In this document: one piece after another, positions 12,909 through 24,710 of the stretch
Layout of the letters: every line of letters begins with the position of its first letter
Position numbering within the stretch: the stretch's first letter is position 1
Assembly: GCF_964355755.1 (NCBI RefSeq)
Contig: NC_092670.1
Coordinates: 26,463,795-26,527,794, forward strand
Source of the DNA: Antedon mediterranea
Taxonomy: Eukaryota; Echinodermata; Crinoidea; Comatulida; Antedonidae
Direction of reading: 5' to 3'
Length of the DNA stretch: 64,000 bases
The notes under the pieces: model-generated
Database searches by the model: none
Seen by the model: only the letters and a program-made list of their open reading frames with translations
What the model was told of the DNA's origin: nothing
Translations under genes and position numbers: made by a program

Positions 12909-12975
12909 AGATGTATTGTCCCTGAAAAACACCAACAAAAAATGATTTTTTTTTAGGGGGACAATATATCTTGTT
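12909..12975. mobile_element. MITE-4, minimal hairpin copy (about 67 bp)
   Basis: The left end AAGATGTATTGTCCC is mirrored by GGGGGACAATATATCTT on the right around a short A/T-rich centre. The same terminus occurs at 6222-6236, 46749-46766 and at both ends of 58244-58795, so it is a dispersed family of terminal-inverted-repeat elements. Confidence 0.65.
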
Positions 12976-13083
12976 AAGTTATTATAACAAATTACAGTAA
13001 TTTTTCCAAAGGCCTTGATAATGTTACAGTAGCATATTCACACTGTTTATCATGATTTAGAAGTTTTAAAAGTTTAAATGGTT

Positions 13084-13352
13084 AAAGCCCCATTCCCTAA
13101 AATTGTTAACGTTTTTTTAAAAATAATACACATATAATAGGCTATTGCTTTAAAAACATTAAACCAAGTTACTCCTTGTATGTTTTATGGTTAATTATGA
13201 TCAAGTGAGTTAGGCTTAGTTTGTATTTTACTAGTAAACAGCAGTAACATAGGAACATCGTACGCTAGCTATAGGCCTGAAGTCTAGTTGCTGCATTAAT
13301 TGTCTTTAATCCGTTAAAATATATTGAGAAAAACCTGGTATTTTCGATTAGA
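13084..13352 (+). mobile_element. MITE-1, truncated copy
   Basis: The left end AAAGCCCCATTCCCTA is followed by the MITE-1 internal order: TTTTATGGTTAATTATGA, CTTAGTTTGTA, CATCGTACGCTAGCTATAGG, TAATTGTCTTT, ATCCGTTAAAAT, ACCTGGTATTTTCG. It stops there. The second half, with the GGGATTTATAGCGGGC block present in other copies, is absent. Confidence 0.75.
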
Positions 13353-13439
13353 ATAGTTGCAAATGTTGTGATGTTGTTCCTTACTTTCGTTGACTATACA
13401 TTATCCATCCATGTGTAAAAAGCTTACAAAAAATATACA

Positions 13440-13633
13440 GTATTTTTTATTGGCAGCAAAAAATGGTACACAAAATACTGAATAAATTTATAAATACCGT
13501 ATTTTATCCACAAATTTGGTGGGAAAATTATGGTATACAAAATACGGTATATTTTTTATGAACATCGTTTTCGCTACCAAAAATATACCGTATATATACA
13601 GTATTAAAAAAATTTGGCAACAGAATAGGGCCT
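13440..13633. repeat. MITE-3 family, large copy
   Basis: A+T-rich sequence with repeated ATACCGTATAT/TACAGTATT motifs ends GGCAACAGAATAGGGCC. A collinear relative lies at 25795-25965 and ends GGCAGCAGAAATAGGGCC. Shorter members with inverted CTGTTTCTGCTG/CAGCAGAAACAG termini are at 22619-22690 and 22783-22853. Confidence 0.55.
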
Positions 13634-13927
13634 AAGAGCTCGTTCGGAAGGAACAAATTTACACGTGTAATGGTCTCGTGTGGTGTAAATTTTTAGATAA
13701 ACTTGCGGTTTCAAAAATCCACCTCATGAGGTGGATTTTTCAATTAGGCCTACACCTTAAACCGCAAGCTGATTAACCGCAAGATAAGGAGCAATTTGAC
13801 CTTAATAGTGTAAAGAGATGCATGAAATATGACTTTTAGACGTGTAAATTGTTCATCGTCCGAACGATCACAGATTACACATGTAAAGTTACACATGTAA
13901 CTGATTTTACGTTCGAACACAGCCTTA
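13634..13927. mobile_element. MITE with terminal inverted repeats and a nested perfect palindrome
   Basis: The ends are imperfect inverted repeats (CTAAGAGCTCGTTCG on the left; CGTTCGAACACAGCCTTAG on the right), with ACACGTGTAA/TTACACATGTAA nearby. Inside, 13713-13740 is a perfect 28-bp palindrome centred on CATG. It is enclosed by a further perfect 10-bp stem, CTTGCGGTTT at 13702-13711 and AAACCGCAAG at 13759-13768. The transcript or single strand would fold into a strong cruciform or hairpin. No coding potential. Confidence 0.65.
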
Positions 13928-14329
13928 GAGGCATTATACTATAATTACTGCATTGGTATAATATGTTGCTACATAAGATACTTCAATAACATATTATTTT
14001 CAACATTTTAAAAACAATTGCCATATAGAAATGATCACCATCACCAGAAACATTACATCACAAATGATATTATCTAGGCCCTACTAATACTATACTGTTA
14101 TGACATTTGAGGTGTAATGCCCTAGGCTACTGTAAGAATTTCCAGGGAGCCAACTTAACTTGAATTCCAACAAATTAACCATGTTAACCTTAACTATGCA
14201 AACACAACATTGCTTGTGTGTGGTTGGTAGCACCATCTTGTCATTTTGTAAAGCAAAACACTTTCAATTACATATGTTAGCTGAAAATAAACAGTTCTTA
14301 AAATGCCTTGTATAAAAATAATCGACCAC

Positions 14330-14439
14330 CTCTGGTAAGCAACCACCTCTTCTTACGACCACTACCTCTCATACCACCTCATTTTCAATGACCACCACCT
14401 GCCGTAAGGATCAGAATAATCGATCCCATCTCGTAAAGA
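14330..14439. repeat. Degenerate precursor-like copies of the 64-bp satellite motif
   Basis: Diverged versions of the CCACCTCT..GTAAG motif are packed here immediately before the homogeneous array, with no clean period. They resemble the degenerate cluster at 45895-46480 and may represent the ancestral sequence from which the 64-bp array expanded. Confidence 0.6.
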
Positions 14440-16619
14440 TCACCTCTCGTAAGTGACCACCTTTATTACAGTACGTATCCCAATGTAAAAACTCATAGAC
14501 TCATCACCTCTCATAAGTGACCACCTTTATTACAGTACGTATCCCAATGTAAAAACTCAAAGACTCATCACCTCTCATAAGTGACCACCTTTATTACAGT
14601 ACGTATCCCAATGTAAAAACTCAAAGACTCATCACCTCTCATAAGTGACCACCTTTATTACAGTACGTATCCCAATGTAAAAACTCAAAGACTCATCACC
14701 TCTCATAAGTGACCACCTTTATTACAGTACGTATCCCAATGTAAAAACTCAAAGACTCATCACCTCTCATAAGTGACCACCTTTATTACAGTACGTATCC
14801 CAATGTAAAAACTCATAGACTCATCACCTCTCATAAGTGACCACCTTTATTACAGTACGTATCCCAATGTAAAAACTCAAAGACTCATCACCTCTCATAA
14901 GTGACCACCTTTATTACAGTACGTATCCCAATGTAAAAACTCAAAGACTCATCACCTCTCATAAGTGACCACCTTTATTACAGTACGTATCCCAATGTAA
15001 AAACTCAAAGACTCATCACCTCTCGTAAGTGACCACCTTTATTACAGTACGTATCCCAATGTAAAAACTCAAAGACTCATCACCTCTCGTAAGTGACCAC
15101 CTTTATTACAGTACGTATCCCAATGTAAAAACTCAAAGACTCATCACCTCTCGTAAGTGACCATCTTTATTACAGTACGTATCCCAATGTAAAAACTCAT
15201 AGACTCATCACCTCTCGTAAGTGACCATCTTTATTACAGTACGTATCCCAATGTAAAAACTCATAGACTCATCACCTCTCGTAAGTGACCACCTTTATTA
15301 CAGTACGTATCCCAATGTAAAAACTCAAAGACTCATCACCTCTCATAAGTGACCACCTTTATTACAGTACGTATCCCAATGTAAAAACTCATAGACTCAT
15401 CACCTCTCGTAAGTGACCACCTTTATTACAGTACGTATCCCAATGTAAAAACTCAAAGACTCATCACCTCTCATAAGTGACCACCTTTATTACAGTACGT
15501 ATCCCAATGTAAAAACTCATAGACTCATCACCTCTCATAAGTGACCATCTTTATTACAGTACGTATCCCAATGTAAAAACTCAAAGACTCATCACCTCTC
15601 ATAAGTGACCACCTTTATTACAGTACGTATCCCAATGTAAAAACTCAAAGACTCATCACCTCTCGTAAGTGACCACCTTTATTACAGTACGTATCCCAAT
15701 GTAAAAACTCAAAGACTCATCACCTCTCGTAAGTGACCACCTTTATTACAGTACGTATCCCAATGTAAAAACTCATAGACTCATCACCTCTCGTAAGTGA
15801 CCACCTTTATTACAGTACGTATCCCAATGTAAAAACTCAAAGACTCATCACCTCTCATAAGTGACCACCTTTATTACAGTACGTATCCCAATGTAAAAAC
15901 TCAAAGACTCATCACCTCTCGTAAGTGACCACCTTTATTACAGTACGTATCCCAATGTAAAAACTCAAAGACTCATCACCTCTCATAAGTGACCACCTTT
16001 ATTACAGTACGTATCCCAATGTAAAAACTCAAAGACTCATCACCTCTCGTAAGTGACCACCTTTATTACAGTACGTATCCCAATGTAAAAACTCAAAGAC
16101 TCATCACCTCTCATAAGTGACCACCTTTATTACAGTACGTATCCCAATGTAAAAACTCAAAAGACTCATCACCTCTCATAAGTGACCACCTTTATTACAG
16201 TACGTATCCCAATGTAAAAACTCATAGACTCATCACCTCTCATAAGTGACCATCTTTATTACAGTACGTATCCCAATGTAAAAACTCATAGACTCATCAC
16301 CTCTCGTAAGTGACCACCTTTATTACAGTACGTATCCCAATGTAAAAACTCAAAGACTCATCACCTCTCGTAAGTGACCACCTTTATTACAGTACGTATC
16401 CCAATGTAAAAACTCAAAGACTCATCACCTCTCATAAGTGACCACCTTTATTACAGTACGTATCCCAATGTAAAAACTCAAAGACTCATCACCTCTCGTA
16501 AGTGACCACCTTTATTACAGTACGTATCCCAATGTAAAAACTCAAAGACTCATCACCTCTCGTAAGTGACCACCTTTATTACAGTACGTATCCCAATGTA
16601 AAAACTCAAAGACTCATCA
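14440..16619. repeat. 64-bp minisatellite, about 34 tandem copies
   Basis: A 64-bp unit (AGTGACCACCTTTATTACAG..., then TACGTATCCCAATGTAAAAA..., then CATCACCTCTC[A/G]TA) repeats about 34 times with very low divergence. One copy near 16158 has an extra A, the only length change I found. Variation is confined mainly to three sites: CATAAG/CGTAAG, ACCACC/ACCATC and CTCAAAG/CTCATAG. Stops occur in all frames, so it is not coding. The homogeneity implies recent expansion or ongoing gene conversion. Confidence 0.98.
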
Positions 16620-17122
16620 TTTTGCAATTTAAATCATTGAAATCCAATTATTCATTCTAAAGTTATGGCTCATTTGAAGTGGGCAAAAAAATGATGATTG
16701 CATTATTCTGATTTTTGCCAAACCCATAGATACCACATGATGTTTAAAAAATTGCCGTCTTTAAATGATCCGTAACTTTGTAACTATTGTTCTGGATTGA
16801 ATTAATGTTTTTTTTTTAATATTTTGGTAATTTTATTGACAGTAATTTCTGAATTAAATATAACATAAAATATTTCAACAAAATGTTAAAATGCAAACAA
16901 AAATATATAAATTATGTAAAAAAATGTGTGGGTATTATTTTCAATTATTTAAATTAATTTGAAACATACATATTATTTGCATTGATTGAAGTTCTTGATT
17001 ATTATGTGTTTGATTCCATTTTGAGCACCACCGACAGGCCTGTGTAGAGGCCTAGCTAGGACCAAAGAGGCCAGAGAGCCCTATAGCTAGGCCTAACGAT
17101 TAACTATTTCGTTTCGAATTTG

Positions 17123-17183
17123 AATCAGCGCAAGCTCAGTGGTCTAGAGGTGTACATGCTAGTGATCTTTCGAGTCCCACCTG
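17123..17183 (+). ncRNA. tRNA-like sequence (SINE head or tRNA pseudogene)
   Basis: AAGCTCAGTGGTCTAGAGGT resembles a pol III A box, and TTTCGAGTCCCACC about 35 bp downstream resembles a B box. A full cloverleaf does not form. It lies in otherwise anonymous DNA between two minisatellites (16620-17605), where I see nothing else. Confidence 0.4.
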
Positions 17184-17605
17184 AAATGTTTCTCAATGTA
17201 TATAGAAGTATAGTACAAAATTACGTCAGGAGTAGCATCAACATCTGACCAATTGAACTCCCTGATGCAAAACTACTCCACATAGTTAAATACAATAATC
17301 AAGATTCAGTATGTTATTATGGACCCACTTGTATGTGTTATTGTTAATATATCTGAGGTTTCCTTAATTGCCAGTCAAGAATAGTTTTTATTACAGTACA
17401 GGTGGGAAACTGGATTTCTTCACACACTTCATCATCAACCACATCAGGTTCACAAGATCATAAGGTAAAATAGTATCAAATAGTTTGAATATTATTATGT
17501 GTATACATTTCACAGCTCTCTATTCATTCATTTTCAATCTGTAGATTTTGTGTTTTTTTCAATAAAATCTAATAAAATTCATGCACATTGCATTGCATTG
17601 ATACT

Positions 17606-18246
17606 CAGACAGATAGCTGAAAAACCTGGTACTTCATACAAGCATCTACAGTGCATGGACATATCAGATAAACCTGGTACTTCATACAAGCATCTACAGT
17701 GCATGGACATATCAGATAAACCTGGTACTTCATACAAGCATCTACAGTGCATGGAGATATCAGATAAACCTGGTACTTCATACAAGCATCTACAGTGCAT
17801 GGACATATCAGATAAACCTGGTACTTCATACAAGCATCTACAGTGCATGGAGATATCAGATAAACCTGGTACTTCATACAAGCATCTACAGTGCATGGAC
17901 ATATCAGATAAACCTGGTACTTCATACAAGCATCTACAGTGCACGGAGATATCAGATAAACCTGGTACTTCATACAAGCATCTACAGTGCATGGACATAT
18001 CAGATAAACCTGGTACTTCATACAAGCATCTACAGTGCATGGACATATCAGATAAACCTGGTACTTCATACAAGCATCTACAGTGCATGGACATATCAGA
18101 TAAACCTGGTACTTCATACAAGCATCTACAGTGCATGGACAGATAGCTGAAAAACCTGGTACTTCATACAAGCATCTACAGTGCATGGACATATCAGATA
18201 AACCTGGTACTTCATACAAGCATCTACAGTGCATGGACATATCAGA
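17606..18246. repeat. 48-bp minisatellite, 13 copies, open in several frames
   Basis: The unit AACCTGGTACTTCATACAAG... is 48 bp, a multiple of three, so it translates as a repeated 16-residue block (DKPGTSYKHLQCMDIS on the plus strand) and stays open in minus-strand frames too. Thirteen units are present. The boundary variant GACAGATAGCTGAAAAACC occurs at the left edge (about 17606) and again at about 18138, where it adds 2 bp and a stop. With no start context, domain or splice signals, the frames are best read as a by-product of unit length. Confidence 0.97.
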
Positions 18247-18407
18247 TTGTTTAATTTTAAATAAATTTACTGTTGTTAAAGGGTTTCAGTTATTTGTTTG
18301 CTGGAAATATTACAGTACTGGGAATAGATAGATTGTAGCCGTCATCACAAAGTATCAAACACAGTATTTCGCTGTTCCTCTTCTAGTAGAAAATGGATAT
18401 ATGACAA

Positions 18408-18590
18408 AAGCCCTTTTCACACAAAGCTGTAAGATGGTAATATTGAGGTAATTCGTGAACGCCGGCCTATATGTGAAAGGGTAAAAACCCCTTAATGCCG
18501 GCTTCCATTAGACCACCTCTGGACCTAGTAAAATTGTGGTAATTTTATCGTCACGGTCGTAAGCCCGATCTGTGTGAGTCCACGATATAA
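18408..18590 (+). mobile_element. MITE-2 copy
   Basis: The sequence runs AAGCCCTTTTCACACAAAGC, GGTAATATTG, TAATTCGTGAACGCCGG, TGTGAAAGGGTAAAAA, CCGGCTTC, TTAGACC, GGACCTAGTAA. The reverse complement of 55583-55745 follows the same order throughout with moderate divergence. A partial relative is at 48950-49022. Both fuller copies sit 130-165 bp to the right of a minisatellite. Confidence 0.75.
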
Positions 18591-19625
18591 TGCCTGCTTA
18601 CGTTTCGAAGCATTACAACAAACCAAGGTTAAATTCAAAACATTTTTCTTGAGAGAGACTGTGGCAATTAGTATTAAATTATTAGATGACTGTATATCAA
18701 TATTTGTTTAGGTTAGTACAGTAATTATACAATGGAAGAAATACGGCCAATAATATTAATAAAGTAATGTTGATCCAAAGATTATTTAACATGATGTAAC
18801 GTAAGCCTAGGTCCTAGTTAGTATAGTTCTATAGCAGGAACATCCTCCACTGCGCGCGCCTCTAGTCTAGTGCTAGCTCATAAACAGCTTCTATTACCCA
18901 TACAGGGAATGCATCCTCTCACCTACTGATGTTGGAAGTGAATGTTGGGATAGTGTCTGTACTCACATTGATCATGTATGTGGCATCGTTGTTTAGTCTA
19001 ATTAATGGTGCATCTTTCTGTCTGACGGCTTAGTTTTATCAACTATGAACTTGTCTTGATAAAAAAATAAATAATAAAACTCGCTCAAAATATTAAACCT
19101 AATCCTTTAATAATCTCTCGCAAACTAAAAAAAATGTTTTTAAAAACTGTCCTACCTAGGCCATAGTCTCAATACAAGCCCACTGACCCATCAAGCTCGT
19201 CGATCCAATCGAGTCTTACTTTGTATAAGAATGAATAAAACATATATTATGCGTAAGCATTTTAACCGACCAATCAGAACTCGTAAGTCCTATCCATCAT
19301 CTTCATGATCATTTTAAACTTTGAACTTTGTTTGGGTGACATTTCCGAGCATCCCAATGCTTTTGAAGATTCTGCTTCCGAAGACAAGCCAAAGATGACA
19401 TTCTTGTGACGTCACAGGTAGTTTAAATAAAACCATAAAATTCACTTTTTGGCTCAGATATATACTGTTTCGTATGTTTTTCATCGTTTCCAACCCACTT
19501 GAAACCATTCTAAGGCGGTCCATGTGATACAATATCAAAATGTTTGCTACAACATACATTTCTGGGGCTGTTTTTTCACTTTGAAGATAATTGGAAGTGT
19601 TCTGTTAAAGCTCTAGTCGTGTACA
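18591..19625. other. Anonymous non-coding DNA
   Basis: No supported gene or repeat. It contains one G+C-richer patch near 18850-18870 (CTGCGCGCGCCTC) and scattered ACAGTA motifs, but nothing that identifies a promoter or exon. Confidence 0.5.
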
Positions 19626-19945
19626 GGGCCACCTGCCGGTGGTTCCGGGCAAGGACACAAGCTTTTTTTCATTCGATAGCCATCAGATTACCCCGAGTAT
19701 GGGACCAGCTTCCCAGATCATTGACAGATGCTGCAGTCCCAGAAAGTCCATCAGCCTTCATTAGAAAAGTTCACATTCATTTTGATTCGCTTTAACTGTA
19801 TTTTGTGTCTTTTATGTGTAAACTGACTTTGGGGTTGGGTCGGCTCAGCTACAGTGATTGAGTTCACTTAAATTGACCTTGGTCTCCCCAATTTCAATTT
19901 TTTTTTTCAATGTATATACTGAAATAGACCGAATAAATAATAATG
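19626..19945 (+). pseudogene. LINE 3' end: reverse-transcriptase C-terminal tail and 3' UTR
   Basis: The frame ending at 19795 contains RTQAFFHSIAIRLPRVWDQL followed by P, then SAFIRKVHIHF before the stop. The pattern S-x-R-L-P-x-V-W-x-x-L-P then a Phe-Lys/Arg-x-x-hydrophobic block is typical of the last 50 residues of CR1/Jockey-like LINE polyproteins. About 150 bp of 3' UTR follows, ending ACCGAATAAATAATAATG, a terminus resembling that at 41045-41075. Everything upstream is lost, which fits 5' truncation. Confidence 0.65.
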
Positions 19946-20171
19946 AAATTAAAAGAATGAATTGGATAGTGTTTGCTGCGCACGTGTACTGTATGATACT
20001 ACAAGGTCATATACTGCATCATTGCAACTAATTGTATTACAGTGTGGCTTACACTTATCTACGTAGTTTGAAGTCGACATTTGGTATTTGCTGCATGCGT
20101 GCAAGATACTACTGTGTGTAATTTGTAAATAACAAATGTCAACGTACATAATATTAAGCCAGCAAGTAACA

Positions 20172-20692
20172 TTTGTGGGCAAAAAATTCTTTTTTGTTTT
20201 TACATTTGTGGGCGTTAGCACATTTTTGGGTGATAATCATTTTCATCACCTAAAAATGGTTTGGTTGATGTGTTTACCCATTTGTGGGTGATATGTTTTC
20301 ACATTTTAGGTGATGCATTTTCACATTTGTGGATGTTTTCATATTTACGTTTGATGGTTTTCAAATTTGTTGGTGAAGTGTTTTCACATTTTTGGATGTT
20401 TTCAAATTTGTGCATGTTTTCCCATTTGTGGGTGATATGTTTTCCCATTTTTGGGTGATATGTTTTCACATTTGTGGGTGATATGTTTTCCCATTTGTGG
20501 GTGATATGTTTTCACATTTGTGCATGTTTTCCCATTTGTGGGTGATATGTTTTCACATTTGTGGGTGATATGTTTTCAAATTTGTGCATGTTTTCCCATT
20601 TGTGGGTGAAATGTTTTCCCATTTGTGGGTGATATGTTTTCACATTTGTGCATGTTTTCACATTTGTGGGTGATATGTTTTCCCATATGTGC
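20172..20692. repeat. Degenerate 24/19-bp minisatellite
   Basis: Two related units alternate: a 24-bp form (CCCATTTGTGGGTGATATGT TTTC) and a shorter 19-bp form (CACATTTGTGCATGTTTTC). The left part is most diverged and the right part most regular, suggesting expansion toward the right. Translations on either strand are simple repeats and not credible proteins. Confidence 0.92.
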
Positions 20693-20699
20693 AACATCG

Positions 20700-21580
20700 T
20701 GTAGATAATTAAAAGGTTGGAATTGATTGTGTATTGCAGTTAGTTGTAGGTATGGTATGCTCCGGACAATTGAGGTAGACTGCAAAAGCATGGAGGGAAT
20801 AATTTATTCTCTATGGTAAAAGTAAGCATGTTATGCTTTTTTGGACAATTTCATGTCCATTCAAATGTTTTTTTCAATTTATAAGGTACAATAACTTAGA
20901 TTTTATGTCCATAAAGTGTAACAGAATTTGCCTTTTAAGTAAGTGTGTGGCTTCTCAGTTCCCAGAAGAACTTTAAAAAAAAAATAATTGTGCTCAATAG
21001 GCTAATTTTTACTACTTAACATATTTTTATTTAAGTTGCTTCATAAATAGAGTATTTATTGTATCTGTTTTCTGTTTCATACCTTTAAGTGGCAACTTTT
21101 GTTGCTGTTGGTTTTGATGAAATAAAATAAAAATAAAGAACAGATTTTCTAAATACAGTACAATGTCAATATATTTTGTATACAGTAAATGCTAAGAGTA
21201 GTTTATTGTTCCAAAAAGTGTTATTTTATGTTTTCAAAACGTAGTATATACTGTTACTACTTGTGACTGTAGTAGATAAAGTATAGAAAACAGCCCTAAG
21301 AAATGAAAAAAAATCTACTTGTGATGTCGTAAGTCCACTGAGTCAAAACTATTTAGATTTTACTTATTGGCAGTTTTATTTTTAAATGATTAATGCATCG
21401 TAAATCGTTGAAATTATGGAATATTTTGTACAACTTTTTGTTAAATCAATTTTTAAATTAGTTTTTTATGCTAATTTTTACCAAAACATTTAGCCACAAG
21501 TCTATATAAGCTATGTACTCAAACCGATATTGTGCATGTGCTAGATACGTTTTGTTCATTTTTTTGTAGACGCCATTTAA
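20700..21580. other. Anonymous A+T-rich non-coding DNA
   Basis: No open frame, inverted repeat or RNA-like structure stands out in this stretch. Confidence 0.55.
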
Positions 21581-21589
21581 TTTTCCGAT

Positions 21590-21832
21590 CGCTATAAATA
21601 TTTTTTTCTTACAACTGTATAATATAATAGATAGCATTAGTAATCAGAAGATTATGTGTTGTTGTTGCTGTGAATTGGAGAGTGTTTGAAAATAACCCCG
21701 ACAACGGTTGCCTGCTGAGTAGCCAGGTTAGGCCTACAAGAGGAAGGAGCGACGGTATTCAGGAGCAAGTAGCCCTAGCCAGATGCCAGAGAGGCGGCGA
21801 TGCTACTGCAGCCCGCTGAGATGGTACATATA
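21590..21832 (+). promoter_or_regulatory. Possible promoter and first exon (weak)
   Basis: A TATA-like CTATAAATATTT at about 21591 precedes a patch (21650-21830) that is clearly richer in G+C and CpG than its surroundings. One plus-strand frame stays open for more than 60 codons across the patch, without an ATG, and ends at TGA near 21822. Donor-like sites follow AGCCAG (GTTAGG) and GAGATG (GTACAT). This could be an untranslated or partly coding first exon; nothing identifies a protein. Confidence 0.2.
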
Positions 21833-22618
21833 TGTATATTGTTGGTTTTAGTTAAAAGTTTATCAACATTCAAAATTATGTTTATGGCACCGTATTTTAA
21901 TAATTAATAGGCATGTACAGTAGTTAATTTTATAATTTATTTCAATACTACAGCAGTAAATATATAGCCTAGTTAGTTATGGTAATAATTCTTGTATTCT
22001 TTACCTACCTACATCTAGGTCTACGTTATGTTACTAATACACTGGAAAACACACATGCAAATTTTATGGTAAATCAACAGGTAAGAAATACTGTGATTTA
22101 TTGGTGCTTGTTGTTGTGTGTAAAATTGACCTCATTTACTGGACTAATTCATTTTCCTTTATTTTTCAGATGATAGAAAGACATCAATAAGTGTATCCAG
22201 TACAGTATTCTATAGGTTGCTAGTTAAGTTAAGTTGATCCTGATATCTTGCTTCAAGACCTGCTTGCTCCTCCGATACTAGTGAAATAATTACAGTACAA
22301 GTGTACCACACACGACAGACTATATTTAAATTAACATTTTTACTTTGCTACATGGTGTATCGCAAACTTTATATCAACATTTGATTTTGCCATGCAAACC
22401 TTCAAATAATATACATTTTAGCCCTAGACACAACTACTGTATATAGTTAAGTCACTAAATATGGTATTACTAGTCAAGTATATACAGATGCTGTAATAAA
22501 CTGAATGATTTGAGGTCTGGTCTAGTGCATCTTTTGTCTATTTCAGTATGTTTTATAGGTTATTATTTATCACCTGAATGTGATGGAGCTGGCTGAATTT
22601 TTGCAAAATCTCTTTCCA

Positions 22619-22690
22619 GCCTGTTTCTGCTGAATAAAAATAACCAGTTAAAATAAACGTATAATTTGCGTTATGCAGCAGAAACAGACC
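22619..22690. mobile_element. MITE-3 family, hairpin copy
   Basis: Inverted termini CTGTTTCTGCTG and CAGCAGAAACAG enclose about 48 bp. A second, less perfect member lies at 22783-22853, and related ends occur at 13633, 25965 and 27921-27986. Confidence 0.6.
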
Positions 22691-22782
22691 CAATGTAATT
22701 GAACTTTCTCATATCACTTAAAAAAATCCCCAGGGCTCAATAAATATTATTAGTGCCTCCTTTTCATACTCATTTAGGGCAT

Positions 22783-22853
22783 GTTTCTATTGAGAATACG
22801 GTTTTGAATACCGTTCTTTTCAAGAACTGTTTTTTCTTGCCAGCAGAAATGGG
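22783..22853. mobile_element. MITE-3 family, second hairpin copy
   Basis: It starts GGGCATGTTTCTATTG and ends CAGCAGAAATGGGTC, so the termini are imperfect inverted repeats. A smaller inverted pair, ACGGTTTTGAATACCGT, lies inside. It is 90 bp from the other copy. Confidence 0.5.
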
Positions 22854-22859
22854 TCTCCA

Positions 22860-24700
22860 CAAAAAACTACAAAAATAAACTGATCTTAAAATCGACAATA
22901 GCATATACTCTTTATACTGGTTCCCAAATAAGATTTTCAACAGAGTTTTTAATAATAAATAAAAGTAAAGTACAATTTGCCATGGCTAAATTATATCTTG
23001 GTAATCAACTAATTTACACAAATGCTCAAATTAAAAATAGCTGCATTAAAACATTTAGACTAGCTTTCTCATGTGCTGTTATTACACACTGCACGTCATT
23101 ATACTGTATCTGGATTGCTGTTTTGTACAATACATAATCACTTTTAATTAGCATACAGAATCAAAAAGCATCCCAAGAGAAATACATTTATTATAGCATT
23201 GAATAAAATAACAGCTTCTAAACAACATCATGTCTCATGCATTAAACCAACAAAATGTCATACTTTTGCTTTGATTGTTAACAAATGTCTGGATTTTTAA
23301 AATATCTCAATTACATATATATTTACAGTATAGGCCTACTAAAGTAATACACTTTCTGATTGTAGTATGTCACATAAAATATTAAATGAGATACTATAAT
23401 ATTAACTTTACAACTTACTGCATTATATGATATTGACATTAAGGTTATTAAGAATAATTTAAATATAATACAATAGTAAAAAAAAGTAATATAACTTATG
23501 AAATGATTACAAAATAGACTGAGAACAAATTTTCTTTAAAAAAATTTTTTTTTCAATACAGGTACCTTTACAGCATAATGCAATATGTTAACTAATGAAG
23601 CTACACCTGTAGGCCTACAGACGATTTTATTGGGTTGTGAAATATTGTCAGATCTAAAAAAAGGATAACCAGTAATCAGTCAGAATTTTGTGTCTTCTGT
23701 AAAAAAATGTTGTTGAGTGGGCATTCTGAAGGTGGGTGGGAAAACATTCATGTATCTGTAAAAATTTGGCTTAAAATAAGCTTGAGAATAGGTGGGAAAT
23801 TTGAATGTACCCACCTTGGCCCAACACAATACCTTTACTAATAGATGTGTATATGTTCTCAACATTAGCGCCAAGTGAATATGTATAATAGTTAAACTAA
23901 AACTGTTATCACTTCCTCTAAGATGGAAGATGCATGGATGTTATACTGTAACTAATTTACATAATCATCTTTCATCTTTCACCAATGAAATGTTCTACCA
24001 CCCTTTTCACATGGCAACAAGTTGACATGCTGAAATAGGTCAGATGATAACAATTTGATAGATGTTTCAGGAAATGAAAACACTATTTTACTGTACTGTT
24101 ATCAATGACAAATATATATGCATACAATGCATACAACAATGCTTCCTTCCAACCTGCTATACCTCCCACTAATATGACTTATGTACAGAATTTTACAACA
24201 GTGCTTATTCAAGTATGACCACAATTCACAATCTTGAGACAAAAAGGCATGTTGATTGAAATCACTAGTCCACAATTCAAATTTATCAGAAGATACAGCA
24301 TTATAATATTCATATCAGTACATCAGGAATATTATGTATCCACACTGTATAGGAACAATGCAATCACTAACTAAACTTCTGTACACAGATGAAATATCAG
24401 CAAAAACGAATTTGTCATATGAATTATTTTAGAAAATAATTTTGAACAAATCAAATGTCATGTATTTATACAGTATTAGTGATTGTGAATAACTATATTT
24501 AGTTAAATAATTCAAATCCATGTAATTAGCATAAGTTATTACCTTGTAAAATGAGGAAATAATGCTTACTGTAATGCAAGAATAACTATAAATGCAGTTA
24601 CAGTAGTCTAGTACAGCAGTAAAGAATCAACAAGGACAAGAAAATAGAGTTTAATTTGGCAACACTACCTTAATTATAATTATCAACAAATTATTATTAT
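22860..24700. other. Anonymous A+T-rich non-coding DNA
   Basis: I see no supported gene, RNA or transposon end. A 64-codon minus-strand frame at 23680-23874 is within chance expectation for this composition. Confidence 0.55.
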
Positions 24701-24710
24701 TATTATAATA

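Noticed and set aside
14440-16619. CRISPR array
   Set aside because: The units are contiguous tandem copies without unique spacers, in an animal-type genome.
17499-18331. Open frames of 185-215 codons across the 48-bp array on both strands
   Set aside because: They exist because the unit length is a multiple of three and lacks stops in several frames. No start context, domain, splice site or non-repeat extension supports translation.
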